A program made the position numbers and the translations under genes. Positions 26,897-34,871 of a DNA stretch of 64,000 nt are shown in pieces (position 1 is the first letter of the stretch; each line of letters starts with the position of its first letter). The stretch lies in NCBI RefSeq assembly GCF_000264945.2, contig NZ_CP013070.1, positions 496,001 through 560,000 of the forward strand, given 5' to 3'. The notes beneath the pieces were generated by a model that did no database searches, was not told where the DNA came from, and saw only the letters and a list, made by a program, of their open reading frames with translations. Source of the stretch: Sphingobium indicum B90A (GTDB lineage Bacteria > Pseudomonadota > Alphaproteobacteria > Sphingomonadales > Sphingomonadaceae).

Positions 26897-27526
26897 TCAG
26901 CGCTTTTCATATTTCCAGTTGCGGCCCTTTCCTTCCGCGATCCATTCGATCGCCTGGGCGATGCGCTTGTCGCGCGTGGCGTCGGTCTTCGCCTCATTGA
27001 TCCATTCGCAATAGTCGCGGATCTTGCCGGGCGGGAAGCCTGCCCAGATCGCCGCGGCGGCGGGATCGGCCTCTATCGCGGCGGCGAAGGCGGGATGCGG
27101 CGGGAGCGGCGCGCGCGCCTCCCTGGTCCCGGCGCGGGGTTTGTCGCCCGCGTCGATCAGCGCCATGGCCTTGGCCAGCAAGGCCGTCAGTTCCGCGTCG
27201 GCGGGCAGGTCCTCCAGACTGGCGATCCGGCCGAATTGGCCCATGGCTTCATCGCTGGCGCCGGCCCGCGCCATCTTGTCATGCCAGAAGCCGAAGGCGA
27301 CATGCCGCCGGAAGCCCGCCATGTTGCAGAGATTCTGCCCCCGATAGGTGAAGAAGGGCATGCTCCATTTCATAGTCTCCCCGATCTCCGGCCCAATCTC
27401 CGGCCCAATCTCCGGCCCAGTTTCCGGCGAGGCGGCGTGAATCAGGGCGCGCAGATGGGCGAGGATGGGCCGGGCGAAATCGGCCTGTCTGGCAATATAG
27501 GCGTCGATGCGGGAATCGGCCGCCAT
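26897..27526 (-). CDS. YdeI/OmpD-associated family protein (DUF1801 plus OmdA)
   Basis: This 209-residue protein combines an N-terminal DUF1801-type domain (MKWSMPFFTYRGQNLCNMAGF, residues ~52-72) with a C-terminal OmdA domain (PADAELTALLAK, then ARAPLPPHPAFAAAIE and GKIRDYCEWINEAKTDATRDKRIA over residues ~165-190). Members are called bacteriocin-protection or YdeI proteins; the mechanism is unknown. A 12-bp tandem repeat makes GPEI three times at residues ~38-49, lengthening the loop before the DUF1801 core. It follows ubiG by 6 bases on the same strand, so they are probably cotranscribed. Confidence 0.85.
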   Translation of the reverse strand: MAADSRIDAYIARQADFARPILAHLRALIHAASPETGPEIGPEIGPEIGETMKWSMPFFTYRGQNLCNMAGFRRHVAFGFWHDKMARAGASDEAMGQFGRIASLEDLPADAELTALLAKAMALIDAGDKPRAGTREARAPLPPHPAFAAAIEADPAAAAIWAGFPPGKIRDYCEWINEAKTDATRDKRIAQAIEWIAEGKGRNWKYEKR

Positions 27527-27532
27527 CGCCTT

Positions 27533-28270
27533 TTATCCCTGCCGATGCCGGGCGGTCAGCAGATAGTCGATTGCCTGGTTGGGCGAGAGGATGAAGCCCC
27601 TGCCGGGCGTGAAGCTGATGCCGGCGCTGTCGATGACTTCCAGGCCTGCATCCTCCAGCAGCTTCGTCAGTTCCTCCGGATTGATGAATTTATGCCAGTC
27701 ATGCGTGCCCTTGGGGATGCCGCCGACGCTTTCGCCGATGGTGATCATGGCCAGCCGGGACAGCGGCGTGCGGTTGGGCGTGGAGAGGATCAGCAGGCCG
27801 CCGGGCGCCAGCTTTTCCGCCAGCGCGGCGACGAAGGCGGCCGGGTCCGCCACATGCTCTATCACCTCCATCGAGGTGACGAGGTCGAAGCCGCTTTCCT
27901 CCAACTGCTCCACCGGGGTGGCGCGATAGTCGATGGCGAGGCCTTGTCCGGCGGCATGGCTGCGCGCCACGGCGATATTCTCCTTCGCCGCGTCCAGCGC
28001 CGTCAGCGCCGCGCCCATGCGGGCCAGCGGTTCGGAGAGCAGCCCCGCGCCGCAGCCGACATCCAGCGCCCGCCTGCCCGCGAGCGGACGGAAGCTCCGG
28101 TCAAGCCCCGGCCAGTGCCGGTCGATAGCGTCGCGAATATAGCGCAGCCGCACGGGATTGAGCTTGTGCAGCATGGCGCTGCTGCCCTTGGGATCCCACC
28201 AGTCGGCGGCCATGCCGCCGAAATGCGCGGCCTCGCGGGGGTCGATGGTGCTGGAAGCTGTGTTCGCCAT
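27533..28270 (-). CDS. ubiG: Ubiquinone O-methyltransferase UbiG
   Basis: This 245-residue SAM-dependent methyltransferase performs both O-methylations of ubiquinone synthesis. The SAM site LDVGCGAGLLSE (69-80), the family opening EAAHFGGMAADWWDPKG and the region ISTPNRTPLS-type (LILSTPNRTPLSRL) fit UbiG. ATG 28270 has AGGAC 5 bases upstream; the open frame extends to 28384 but into lysC's control region. It is divergent from lysC with 148 bases between, a common alphaproteobacterial arrangement. Confidence 0.95.
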   Translation of the reverse strand: MANTASSTIDPREAAHFGGMAADWWDPKGSSAMLHKLNPVRLRYIRDAIDRHWPGLDRSFRPLAGRRALDVGCGAGLLSEPLARMGAALTALDAAKENIAVARSHAAGQGLAIDYRATPVEQLEESGFDLVTSMEVIEHVADPAAFVAALAEKLAPGGLLILSTPNRTPLSRLAMITIGESVGGIPKGTHDWHKFINPEELTKLLEDAGLEVIDSAGISFTPGRGFILSPNQAIDYLLTARHRQG

Positions 28271-28418
28271 GACCGTCCTGCTACCAGCGTCCGCCGCTCC
28301 GCGCCATATGCGCTTTGCGGCCAAGGTTGCCATATTCGCCGCTGCTGCTAATAGGAGCGCCGTTTTCGCGCCCCCATGGGGCATTTATTTCTTTTCAGCA
28401 GGCAGGCTCGACAGGCAA

Positions 28419-29684
28419 ATGGCGCGCATCGTGATGAAATTCGGCGGCACCTCCATGGCGGGGATGGAGCGAATTCGCAACGTGGCCGCGCGCGTCAAGC
28501 ATGTGGTCGAGCAGGGCCATGAAGTCGCCGTCGTCGTGTCCGCCATGGCGGGCGAGACGGACCGGCTGGTGGGTTTCTGCAAGGAAGCCTCGCCGCTCTA
28601 CGACCCGGCGGAATATGACGTCGTCGTCGCCAGCGGCGAGCAGGTGACGAGCGGCCTGCTGGCCATGACGCTGAAGGCGATGGGCGTCGACGCGCGAAGC
28701 TGGCTGGGCTGGCAATTGCCGATCCGCACCAACGAAGCCCATGCCAAGGCGCGCATCGGGGAGATCGACACGGTCGACCTGCTGGCGTCGATGGGATCGG
28801 GCACCGTGGCGGTGATCCCCGGTTTCCAGGGCATGATGGAGGATGGCCGCATCTCGACTTTGGGCCGGGGCGGTTCGGATACCTCTGCGGTGGCCGTGGC
28901 GGCGGCGCTGAAGGCGGATCGCTGCGACATCTATACCGACGTTGACGGCGTCTACACCACCGACCCCCGCATCGTGGCGCGGGCGCGCAAGCTGGACCTC
29001 GTCACCTATGAGGAGATGCTGGAACTGGCCTCGGTCGGGGCGAAGGTGCTCCAGACCCGCTCGGTCGGCCTCGCCATGAAGGAAGGCGTGGTCGTGCAGG
29101 TGCTTTCCTCCTTCGACGATCCCACGCAGGACGACCTCCCCGGCACGCTGATCGTCAGCGAGGAGGAACTGGAAGCCAAGCTCAAGGAAGACAAGATGGA
29201 ACGTCAGCTCATCACCGGCATCGCCCATGACAAGAATGAGGCGAAGATCACCCTGACCCGCGTGCCGGACCGTCCGGGCGCGGTGGCGCATATCTTCGGG
29301 CCGCTGGCCGATGCCGCGATCAACGTCGACATGATCATCCAGAATGTCGGCCGCGACAAGGGCGAGACCGACGTGACCTTCACCGTGCCGGGCGCGGACC
29401 TGGCGCGCGCGCTGGACGTGCTGGAGGGGCAGAAGGACGTGATCGGCTTCAACCGGATCATCCCGGACACGAAGGTGGCGAAGGTGTCGGTCGTGGGCGT
29501 CGGCATGAAGAGCCATGCGGGCGTGGCGTCGGCCATGTTCCAGGCGCTCGCCGATCGCGGGATCAACATCCTCGCCATCTCCACCAGCGAGATCAAGGTG
29601 TCGGTGCTGATCGACGAGGATGAGACCGAACTGGCGGTGCGCGTGCTGCATACCGCCTATGGCCTGGACGCGCCGGTCGCGTAA
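28419..29684 (+). CDS. lysC: Aspartate kinase
   Basis: This 421-residue enzyme phosphorylates aspartate, opening the route to lysine, threonine, methionine and diaminopimelate. The N-terminal KFGGTSMAG nucleotide motif, ISTLGRGGSDTSAVAVAAAL and DVDGVYTTDPR are diagnostic. Two ACT domains (about 265-335 and 345-415) give feedback control by lysine or threonine. The start at 28419 is set by the conserved MARIVMKFGG; the frame is open upstream but not conserved. No riboswitch-like structure was seen upstream. A palindromic repeat follows the gene. Confidence 0.97.
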   Translation: MARIVMKFGGTSMAGMERIRNVAARVKHVVEQGHEVAVVVSAMAGETDRLVGFCKEASPLYDPAEYDVVVASGEQVTSGLLAMTLKAMGVDARSWLGWQLPIRTNEAHAKARIGEIDTVDLLASMGSGTVAVIPGFQGMMEDGRISTLGRGGSDTSAVAVAAALKADRCDIYTDVDGVYTTDPRIVARARKLDLVTYEEMLELASVGAKVLQTRSVGLAMKEGVVVQVLSSFDDPTQDDLPGTLIVSEEELEAKLKEDKMERQLITGIAHDKNEAKITLTRVPDRPGAVAHIFGPLADAAINVDMIIQNVGRDKGETDVTFTVPGADLARALDVLEGQKDVIGFNRIIPDTKVAKVSVVGVGMKSHAGVASAMFQALADRGINILAISTSEIKVSVLIDEDETELAVRVLHTAYGLDAPVA

Positions 29685-29704
29685 GCGAACCTCTTTACTA
29701 AGGT

Positions 29705-29792
29705 CGTCATTCCCGCGAAGGCGGGAATCCATCTCCAACCCCATCCCCGGTCGCAACGTCGGGAGATGGATCCCCGCCTCCGCGGGGATGAC
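29705..29792. repeat. Palindromic intergenic repeat, family B
   Basis: The left arm CGTCATTCCCGCGAAGGCGG plus GAATCCATCTCC pairs with the right arm GGAGATGGATCCCCGCCTCC plus GCGGGGATGACG around a loop of about 25 bases. Its right edge runs into the ribosome site of the next gene (GGGAAAGA at 29793-29800). Confidence 0.85.
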
Positions 29793-29804
29793 GGGAAAGA
29801 ACGA

Positions 29805-30815
29805 ATGAGCAAGTCGAAACTGCAATCCCTGATGGCCCGCGGCACCGATTTCCTGGGTTGCGAGGTCGCGATCCTGTGCGGGGCGATGAGTTGGGTGTCG
29901 GAGCGGCATCTGGTCGCGGCCATCTCCAATGCGGGCGGCTTCGGCGTGATTGCCTGCGGGGCGATGACGCCCGACCTGCTCGACAAGGAGATCGCGGCGA
30001 CTAAGGCGCTGACCTCCAGGCCGTTCGGCGTCAACCTCATCACCATGCATCCGCAGCTTTTCGACCTGATCGACGTCTGCGCGAAACATGAGGTCGGCCA
30101 TGTGGTGCTGGCAGGCGGGCTGCCGCCCAAGGGCAGCATAGAGGCGATCAAGCAGAAGGGCGCGAAGCTGATCTGTTTCGCCCCGGCGCTGGCGCTGGCG
30201 AAGAAGCTGGCCCGTTCCGGCGTCGACGCGCTGGTGATCGAGGGGATGGAGGCGGGCGGCCATATCGGCCCGGTGTCGACCAGCGTATTGGCGCAGGAAA
30301 TCCTGCCCGAAATGGCGTCGCAGTTGCCGGTGTTCGTCGCGGGCGGCATCGGGCGCGGGGAGCTGATCGCGGGCTACCTGGAGATGGGCGCGGCGGGCGT
30401 GCAGCTTGGCACCCGCTTCGCCTGCGCGACCGAGAGCATCGCCCATCCCAATTTCAAGAAGGCCTTTTTCCGCGCCTCCGCCCGCGACGCCATCGCCAGC
30501 GTGCAGATCGACCCGCGCCTGCCGGTCATCCCCGTGCGCGCCCTGAAAAATGCCGGGACGGAGGCCTTCACCGCCAAGCAGCGGGAGGTCGCCAACCTGC
30601 TGGACAGCGGCGCGGTCGACATGGGCGAGGCGCAGTTGCAGATCGAACATTATTGGGCGGGCGCGCTGCGCCGCGCCGTGATCGATGGCGATGTCGAGGG
30701 CGGGTCGCTGATGGCCGGGCAGTCGGTCGGCATGGTGTCGAAGGAAGAGCCGGTGGCCGACATCATCGCCCAGTTGATGGACGAAGCCGCCGTGGCGCTG
30801 GAGCGGCGCGCCTGA
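29805..30815 (+). CDS. Nitronate monooxygenase / FMN-dependent oxidoreductase family
   Basis: This 336-residue TIM-barrel protein of the NPD/nitronate monooxygenase family probably oxidises nitronates or related substrates using FMN. Seen: ILCGAMSWVSERHLVAAISNAGG near the start (residues ~23-45), VIEGMEAGGHIGP with the family His, and FVAGGIGRGELIAGYLEMGAAGVQLGTRF in pieces around residues 178-205. FabK-type enoyl reductases share this fold and cannot be excluded. The ATG 29805 uses a ribosome site at the very edge of a family B palindrome. Confidence 0.85.
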   Translation: MSKSKLQSLMARGTDFLGCEVAILCGAMSWVSERHLVAAISNAGGFGVIACGAMTPDLLDKEIAATKALTSRPFGVNLITMHPQLFDLIDVCAKHEVGHVVLAGGLPPKGSIEAIKQKGAKLICFAPALALAKKLARSGVDALVIEGMEAGGHIGPVSTSVLAQEILPEMASQLPVFVAGGIGRGELIAGYLEMGAAGVQLGTRFACATESIAHPNFKKAFFRASARDAIASVQIDPRLPVIPVRALKNAGTEAFTAKQREVANLLDSGAVDMGEAQLQIEHYWAGALRRAVIDGDVEGGSLMAGQSVGMVSKEEPVADIIAQLMDEAAVALERRA

Positions 30816-30876
30816 AAACAGGACAGGGTGAATCCGTGACCCGATGAGCCGAACCCCGGCGCGCTCGTCAGGAACG

Positions 30877-30891
30877 CATGGCTTTGCCATG
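30877..30891 (+). terminator. Small hairpin after the nitronate monooxygenase gene
   Basis: CATGGC-TTT-GCCATG at 30877-30891 is followed by AGTTTGTTCT. The stem is only 6 bp and the T run is broken, so termination would be weak. Confidence 0.3.
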
Positions 30892-30929
30892 AGTTTGTTC
30901 TGTCCTGACAATGATCAAAGGATTTCGGG

Positions 30930-31742
30930 GTGCCGTTGCGACCCGTCGTTCGCCGTTTTTTCGAGCTTGCATCCGTAACCGCGCTCGCGCTGGTCGCGGG
31001 CTGTTCCACCCCGGAAAAGGCGCCGCCCACGCCCCCGCCGCCGGTGGTGCCGACCATCAAGCCGCTGCCGCCCATGGGCGCGGTGGAGGATATGAGCATT
31101 CCGGAGGTCGCGACGGACGGCAGCTATCTGACCCCCAATCGCGGCGTCACGGCCAATACCGCGCTCTGGCATGTGCGCATGGCGCTGAACGTGGCGGCCC
31201 TGTCCTGCCATGGCGTCAACGAACCGGCGCGCATCCAGTATAACCGGATATTGCATGTGCATCAGGCGGCGCTGCGGGAGGCCAATGCCGCGGTCGACCG
31301 CAATTATCTGGCCGCCTATGGAACGGGCGGGCTGAAGGCGCGGGAGTTGCTGAACACCGTCGTCTATAATTTCTTCGCCCTGCCGCCCGTGACGAAAAGC
31401 TTTTGCCCGGTGGCGATCGATGTCGGCGCGAAGATATTGGCCATGCCGTCCGACCAGTTGCTGGCCTATGCGCCCGAAGCGCTGATCGCGCTGGAAAAGC
31501 CGTTCCAGGATTTTTACGCGGCCTATGCCGACTATCTGCGGCGGCTGGCGGAATGGCAGTCGCGCTTCGGCGGAACGGTGACGGTGGTGGCGTCGCCCAC
31601 CCCTTTGCCGCCGCCGCCGATGGCCCCCAGGGAAGTCGCGTCGGGTTTCACGCCCGTCAGGGTGCCGGGCGCGCCGGTGCTGGTCGAGGTGCCGACCTTT
31701 CCCCTGACGCCCATGCGCGAGACGTTCGTGCCGGTGGAATAG
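30930..31742 (+). CDS. Predicted lipoprotein of unknown function
   Basis: I do not recognise the family of this 270-residue protein. It has a lipobox LVAGC with Cys25, then a Pro-rich tether (TPPPPVVPTIKPLPP), a helical central region (75-215) containing cysteines in LSCHGVN and SFCPV, and a Pro-rich C-terminus. It should be anchored in a membrane facing the periplasm. The GTG at 30930 has AAGGA 8 bases upstream and gives a good signal peptide. It is preceded by a monocistronic gap and followed at the stop codon by a palindromic repeat. Confidence 0.75.
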   Translation: MPLRPVVRRFFELASVTALALVAGCSTPEKAPPTPPPPVVPTIKPLPPMGAVEDMSIPEVATDGSYLTPNRGVTANTALWHVRMALNVAALSCHGVNEPARIQYNRILHVHQAALREANAAVDRNYLAAYGTGGLKARELLNTVVYNFFALPPVTKSFCPVAIDVGAKILAMPSDQLLAYAPEALIALEKPFQDFYAAYADYLRRLAEWQSRFGGTVTVVASPTPLPPPPMAPREVASGFTPVRVPGAPVLVEVPTFPLTPMRETFVPVE

Positions 31743-31816
31743 CTCAGGACAGGCTTGTCGAAGGGTCGTACTTCTCGTCAAGAAGGAGTGGGCTTCGACA
31801 GGCTCAGCCCGAACGG
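31743..31816. repeat. Palindromic intergenic repeat, family D
   Basis: CTCAGGACAGGCTTGTCGAAG pairs imperfectly with CTTCGACAGGCTCAGCCCG around an inner hairpin (ACTTCTcgtcAAGAAGgAGT). The start of the repeat touches the stop codon of the preceding lipoprotein gene. The CTTCGACAGGCTCAG arm is common in many proteobacterial genomes. Confidence 0.75.
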
Positions 31817-31827
31817 GGAGGGGGTGT

Positions 31828-32262
31828 TTAGTCGCGCGCGTCGAAGCGGCGGCGGGCATCTTCCACCGCTTCCAGATGGCGTTCCGCCCAGACCCAGACG
31901 CCGCAAAAGGCGGCGCTCAAACTGTTGCCGAGGGGCGTCAGCGCATAGTCGACGCGGGGCGGGACCACCGGATGGACGGTGCGGGTGAGCAGGCCGTCGC
32001 GCTCCATCTGGCGCAGCGTCTGGGTCAGCATCTTCTGGCTGATCCCCTCCACCTGCTCGGCGATGCGGGTGAAGCGCAGCGTGCCCTTCTCCTCCAGCAG
32101 TTCCAACACCAGCAACGTCCATTTGTCGGCGATGCGGCCGATCAGCTCGTTCACCAGCCGCTCGATTCGCGGGTCCAGCGGCGCTTCGGGATTAGCCTCG
32201 ATAAAGGCCTCCGCTTCAGAAATTTCATCGGGAGCGAAGCGCTTGGCCAGCGGATTTTCCAT
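31828..32262 (-). CDS. HxlR-family transcriptional regulator
   Basis: This 144-residue winged-helix protein has the HxlR pattern: RIADKWTLLVLELLEE, LRFTRIAEQVEGISQKMLTQ and LRQMERDGLLTRTVHPVVPPRVDY followed by LTPLG. HxlR regulators respond to electrophiles or other small molecules and often control a divergent oxidoreductase. Here it faces an SDR gene across 102 bases that contain two direct repeats (32268-32299). The first repeat overlaps its own ribosome site, so it probably represses itself. An acidic N-terminal extension (residues 1-30) precedes the domain. Confidence 0.93.
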   Translation of the reverse strand: MENPLAKRFAPDEISEAEAFIEANPEAPLDPRIERLVNELIGRIADKWTLLVLELLEEKGTLRFTRIAEQVEGISQKMLTQTLRQMERDGLLTRTVHPVVPPRVDYALTPLGNSLSAAFCGVWVWAERHLEAVEDARRRFDARD

Positions 32263-32267
32263 TTCTT

Positions 32268-32299
32268 ACTTTCCGGTACCTATGGAACTTTACGGTGCC
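32268..32299. promoter_or_regulatory. Candidate HxlR operator, direct repeat
   Basis: ACTTTCCGGTACC (32268-32280) and ACTTTACGGTGCC (32287-32299) differ at two positions and start 19 bases apart, about two helical turns. They lie between the divergent hxlR and SDR genes, the expected place for the regulator's binding sites. Confidence 0.5.
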
Positions 32300-32364
32300 T
32301 TCTTTCCAAAAGAGAGTAAAGGCATAAATTGTCGCTCACATCATCGCTTCAAAGGAGAAAACCC

Positions 32365-33105
32365 ATGGACAAGAGCGGCAACACCATCCTCATCACCGGC
32401 GGCGGATCGGGCATCGGCGCGGCGCTGGCGCATGAATTCCATGCGGCGGGTAATCGGGTGATCGTCGCCGGGCGGCGGCAGGCGGCGCTGGACGCCGTCG
32501 TGGCGGAGCATCCCGGCATGGCGGCGATGACCGTCGACATGGGGGATGCGGCGGCCATCGCGGCCTTCGCCGACAGGCTCGTCGCGGACTTCCCGGCGCT
32601 CAACGTCGTGGTCCACAATGCCGGGATCATGGTGGTGGAGGAGCAAATCGACCTGGCCGTGGCGGAAGCGACCGTCGCGACCAATTTGCTGGGGCCGATC
32701 CGGCTGACCCATGCCCTGCTGCCGCACCTGCTGGCGCAGCCCGCCGCGACATTGATGACGGTGACGTCGGGTCTGGCCTTCGTCCCGCTGGCGGCGACGC
32801 CGACCTACAGCGCGACCAAGGCGGCGCTGCATAGCTGGTCGCAGTCGATGCGGCATCAGCTCAAGGATACGGGGATCGAGGTGATCGAACTGGCGCCGCC
32901 GGGCGTGCAGACCGACCTGATGCCCGGCCATGCGGAAAATCCGCAGATGATGCCGCTGGACGACTATATAGCGGAGGTCATGGGGCTGCTGCGCCAGCAG
33001 CCCGCGCTGGAGGAAATCTGCGTCGAGCGGGTGAAGTTCCTGCGCGAGGCGGAACGGCGCGGCGATTTCGACCAGGTGTTCGAGGCGCTGAACGGCGCGC
33101 ATTGA
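32365..33105 (+). CDS. SDR-family oxidoreductase (DltE-like)
   Basis: This 246-residue classical short-chain dehydrogenase has TGGGSGIG (11-18) for NAD(P)H, NNAG-type HNAG (84-87), and the catalytic Ser135, Tyr148 and Lys152 (YSATK). It resembles DltE-like SDRs that reduce unknown carbonyl compounds. AAAGGAGA lies 6 bases before ATG 32365. It is divergent from an HxlR regulator that probably controls it. Substrate unknown. Confidence 0.92.
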   Translation: MDKSGNTILITGGGSGIGAALAHEFHAAGNRVIVAGRRQAALDAVVAEHPGMAAMTVDMGDAAAIAAFADRLVADFPALNVVVHNAGIMVVEEQIDLAVAEATVATNLLGPIRLTHALLPHLLAQPAATLMTVTSGLAFVPLAATPTYSATKAALHSWSQSMRHQLKDTGIEVIELAPPGVQTDLMPGHAENPQMMPLDDYIAEVMGLLRQQPALEEICVERVKFLREAERRGDFDQVFEALNGAH

Positions 33106-33184
33106 ACGGGACGCCCGGCTCCGCTTGCAGAGGCGGAGCCGGCCCCCTATCCTGCACCGGCCAGGGGGCATGAGGAGAGACGTC

Positions 33185-33547
33185 ATGAGCTATATGGACG
33201 GTTTCGTGATCCCGGTGCCCAAGGGCAATAAGGAACGGTACAGGGAAGTCGCGGCCTATGCCGCACCGATCTTCATCGAGCATGGCGCGCTGCGGATCGT
33301 GGAATGCTGGGCGAACGACATCAAGCCGGGCAAGGTCAACGATTTCCGCACGGCCGTCATCGCGGAGGAGGATGAGGAGGTCGTCTTCTCCTGGATCGAA
33401 TGGCCCGACAAGGAAACACGGGACGCGGGCGCGGAGAAGGTCATGAACGACCCCCGGATGCAGCCGCAGGAGGGGGAGGACATGCCCTTCATCGGCGCGC
33501 GGCTGATCTACGGCGGGTTCGAGGTGCTGCTCGACGCCAGGGCGTGA
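33185..33547 (+). CDS. DUF1428 (YbaA-like) protein
   Basis: This 120-residue protein matches DUF1428: the opening YMDGFVIPVPKGNKERYREVA, the ECWANDIKPGKVNDF region, FSWIEWPDKETRDAGAEKVM and the MPFIGARLIYGGFE end. The fold is a dimeric ferredoxin-like barrel of unknown function. AGGAGAG lies 5 bases upstream of the ATG. It is the first gene of a four-gene same-strand group of small-molecule-type folds and starts 79 bases after the SDR gene, so it may belong to the same HxlR-controlled transcript. Confidence 0.9.
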   Translation: MSYMDGFVIPVPKGNKERYREVAAYAAPIFIEHGALRIVECWANDIKPGKVNDFRTAVIAEEDEEVVFSWIEWPDKETRDAGAEKVMNDPRMQPQEGEDMPFIGARLIYGGFEVLLDARA

Positions 33548-33559
33548 GGGAGAGGGACG

Positions 33560-34354
33560 ATGACCGACCTGAACGGCAAATTCTTCTGGTATGAACTGAT
33601 GACCGGCGATCCGGCGGCGGCCATGGCCTTTTACGGCGATGTCGTCGGCTGGACCTTCCAGCCCTTCGGGGCCGATCACGGCTATCATGTGGTTTCGGGC
33701 AGCGCCGGGCCGACGGGCGGGATCATGGCGATCCCGGCCGACGCCGCCGCCCATGGCATGAGGCCCTGGTGGGGCGGCTATGTCGGGTCGCCCGACGTGG
33801 ACGCCGATGCGAAGCGGCTGGCCGAGGCGGGCGGCAGCGTGCAGCGGGCGCCGGAGGACATAGCGGGCGTCGGGCGCTTCGCGGTGATGGCCGGTCCGGG
33901 CGGGGCGCCGTTCATGCTGCTCAAGGGCTCCAGTCCGGAGGGGATGGACCCGCCGCCGCCGATGGCGAACGGGCATGTCGGCTGGCATGAACTCTATAGC
34001 GGCGATTTCGACGCCGACCTGGCCTTCTACACGTCCATGTTCGGCTGGGCGAAGGGCGAGGCGATGGATATGGGCGAGATGGGCAGCTACCAGCTATTCT
34101 CGCAGGATGGATCGACAAGCTTCGACGGCATGAGCGGCGGCATGATGGCGCTGCCGAAGGAAATGCCCGCGCCGCTGTGGCTGTTCTACTTCGTCGTGCC
34201 GGACATCGACGCCGCGACGGAGAAGGTGAAGGCGGGCGGCGGAACGGTGCTGAACGGGCCGATGGAGGTGCCGGGCGGGGCCTGGATCATCCAGGCGACC
34301 GACCCGCAGGGCGCGATGTTCGCGCTGGTGGGCATGCGCGCAGCCGGGGAGTGA
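33560..34354 (+). CDS. VOC-family protein with two glyoxalase-like domains
   Basis: This 264-residue protein contains two vicinal-oxygen-chelate domains (about 4-122 and 134-262). The first opens GKFFWYELMTGDPAAAMAFY and the second HVGWHELYSGDFDADLAFY, so they are an internal duplication. VOC proteins act as lyases, dioxygenases or drug-binding proteins. The 27-kDa two-domain type is often called a glyoxalase or hydroxylase without proof. It is 12 bases after DUF1428 and 25 before the PhnB-like gene, clearly one operon. Confidence 0.9.
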   Translation: MTDLNGKFFWYELMTGDPAAAMAFYGDVVGWTFQPFGADHGYHVVSGSAGPTGGIMAIPADAAAHGMRPWWGGYVGSPDVDADAKRLAEAGGSVQRAPEDIAGVGRFAVMAGPGGAPFMLLKGSSPEGMDPPPPMANGHVGWHELYSGDFDADLAFYTSMFGWAKGEAMDMGEMGSYQLFSQDGSTSFDGMSGGMMALPKEMPAPLWLFYFVVPDIDAATEKVKAGGGTVLNGPMEVPGGAWIIQATDPQGAMFALVGMRAAGE

Positions 34355-34379
34355 CGGCCGAAGGATAAGGAGAGGAACC

Positions 34380-34871
34380 ATGTCCAGAATTTCACCCTGC
34401 CTGTGGTATAATGGGCAGGCGGAGGAAGCGGCGCGTTTCTACGTGTCGATCTTCGGCGGGTCGGTGGATTTCATCAACCGCTTTCCGCAGGACCAGCCCA
34501 CGCCCGCTCCGTTCAAGGGTGGGGACGTGCTGATGGTCGAATTCACCCTGTTCGGCGAGAGCTATCAGGCGCTGAACGGCGGGCCGAAATTCGGCTTTAC
34601 CGAAGCGGTGTCGCTGTCCGTCGCGTGCAGGGACCAGGCGGAGATCGACCGCTATTTCGACGCCCTGACCGCCGATGGCGGATCGCCGGGGCCGTGCGGC
34701 TGGCTGAAGGATAAATATGGCCTGTCCTGGCAGTTGGTGACGCAGGAGATCATGGACCTCTACAAGACGGGCGACGGGCCGGGCATCCAGCGGATGATGA
34801 CGGAGATGATGACCATGCAGAAGCTGGACACCGCCCGGATGAAGGCGGCCTTCGAAGGGGCCGCGTCATGA
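34380..34871 (+). CDS. PhnB-like VOC-family protein
   Basis: This 163-residue protein has the PhnB/3-demethylubiquinone-like VOC pattern: ISPCLWYNGQAEEAARFYVS, FGGSVDFINRFP, LNGGPKFGFTEAVSLSV and CGWLKDKYGLSWQLV. Despite the historical database label it is not a ubiquinone methyltransferase; no SAM site is present. Its role is unknown. Its stop overlaps the start of the SRPBCC gene (ATGA at 34868), so the two are translationally coupled. Confidence 0.9.
   Translation: MSRISPCLWYNGQAEEAARFYVSIFGGSVDFINRFPQDQPTPAPFKGGDVLMVEFTLFGESYQALNGGPKFGFTEAVSLSVACRDQAEIDRYFDALTADGGSPGPCGWLKDKYGLSWQLVTQEIMDLYKTGDGPGIQRMMTEMMTMQKLDTARMKAAFEGAAS

Noticed and set aside
28271..28418. Lysine riboswitch upstream of aspartate kinase
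   Set aside because: I saw no long conserved leader; the gap is only 148 bases, shared with the divergent ubiG promoter, and lacks the multi-helix structure.
34380..34871. Annotation of the PhnB-like gene as 3-demethylubiquinone methyltransferase
   Set aside because: The protein has a VOC fold pattern and no SAM-binding motif; the true ubiquinone methyltransferase is ubiG at 27533-28270.
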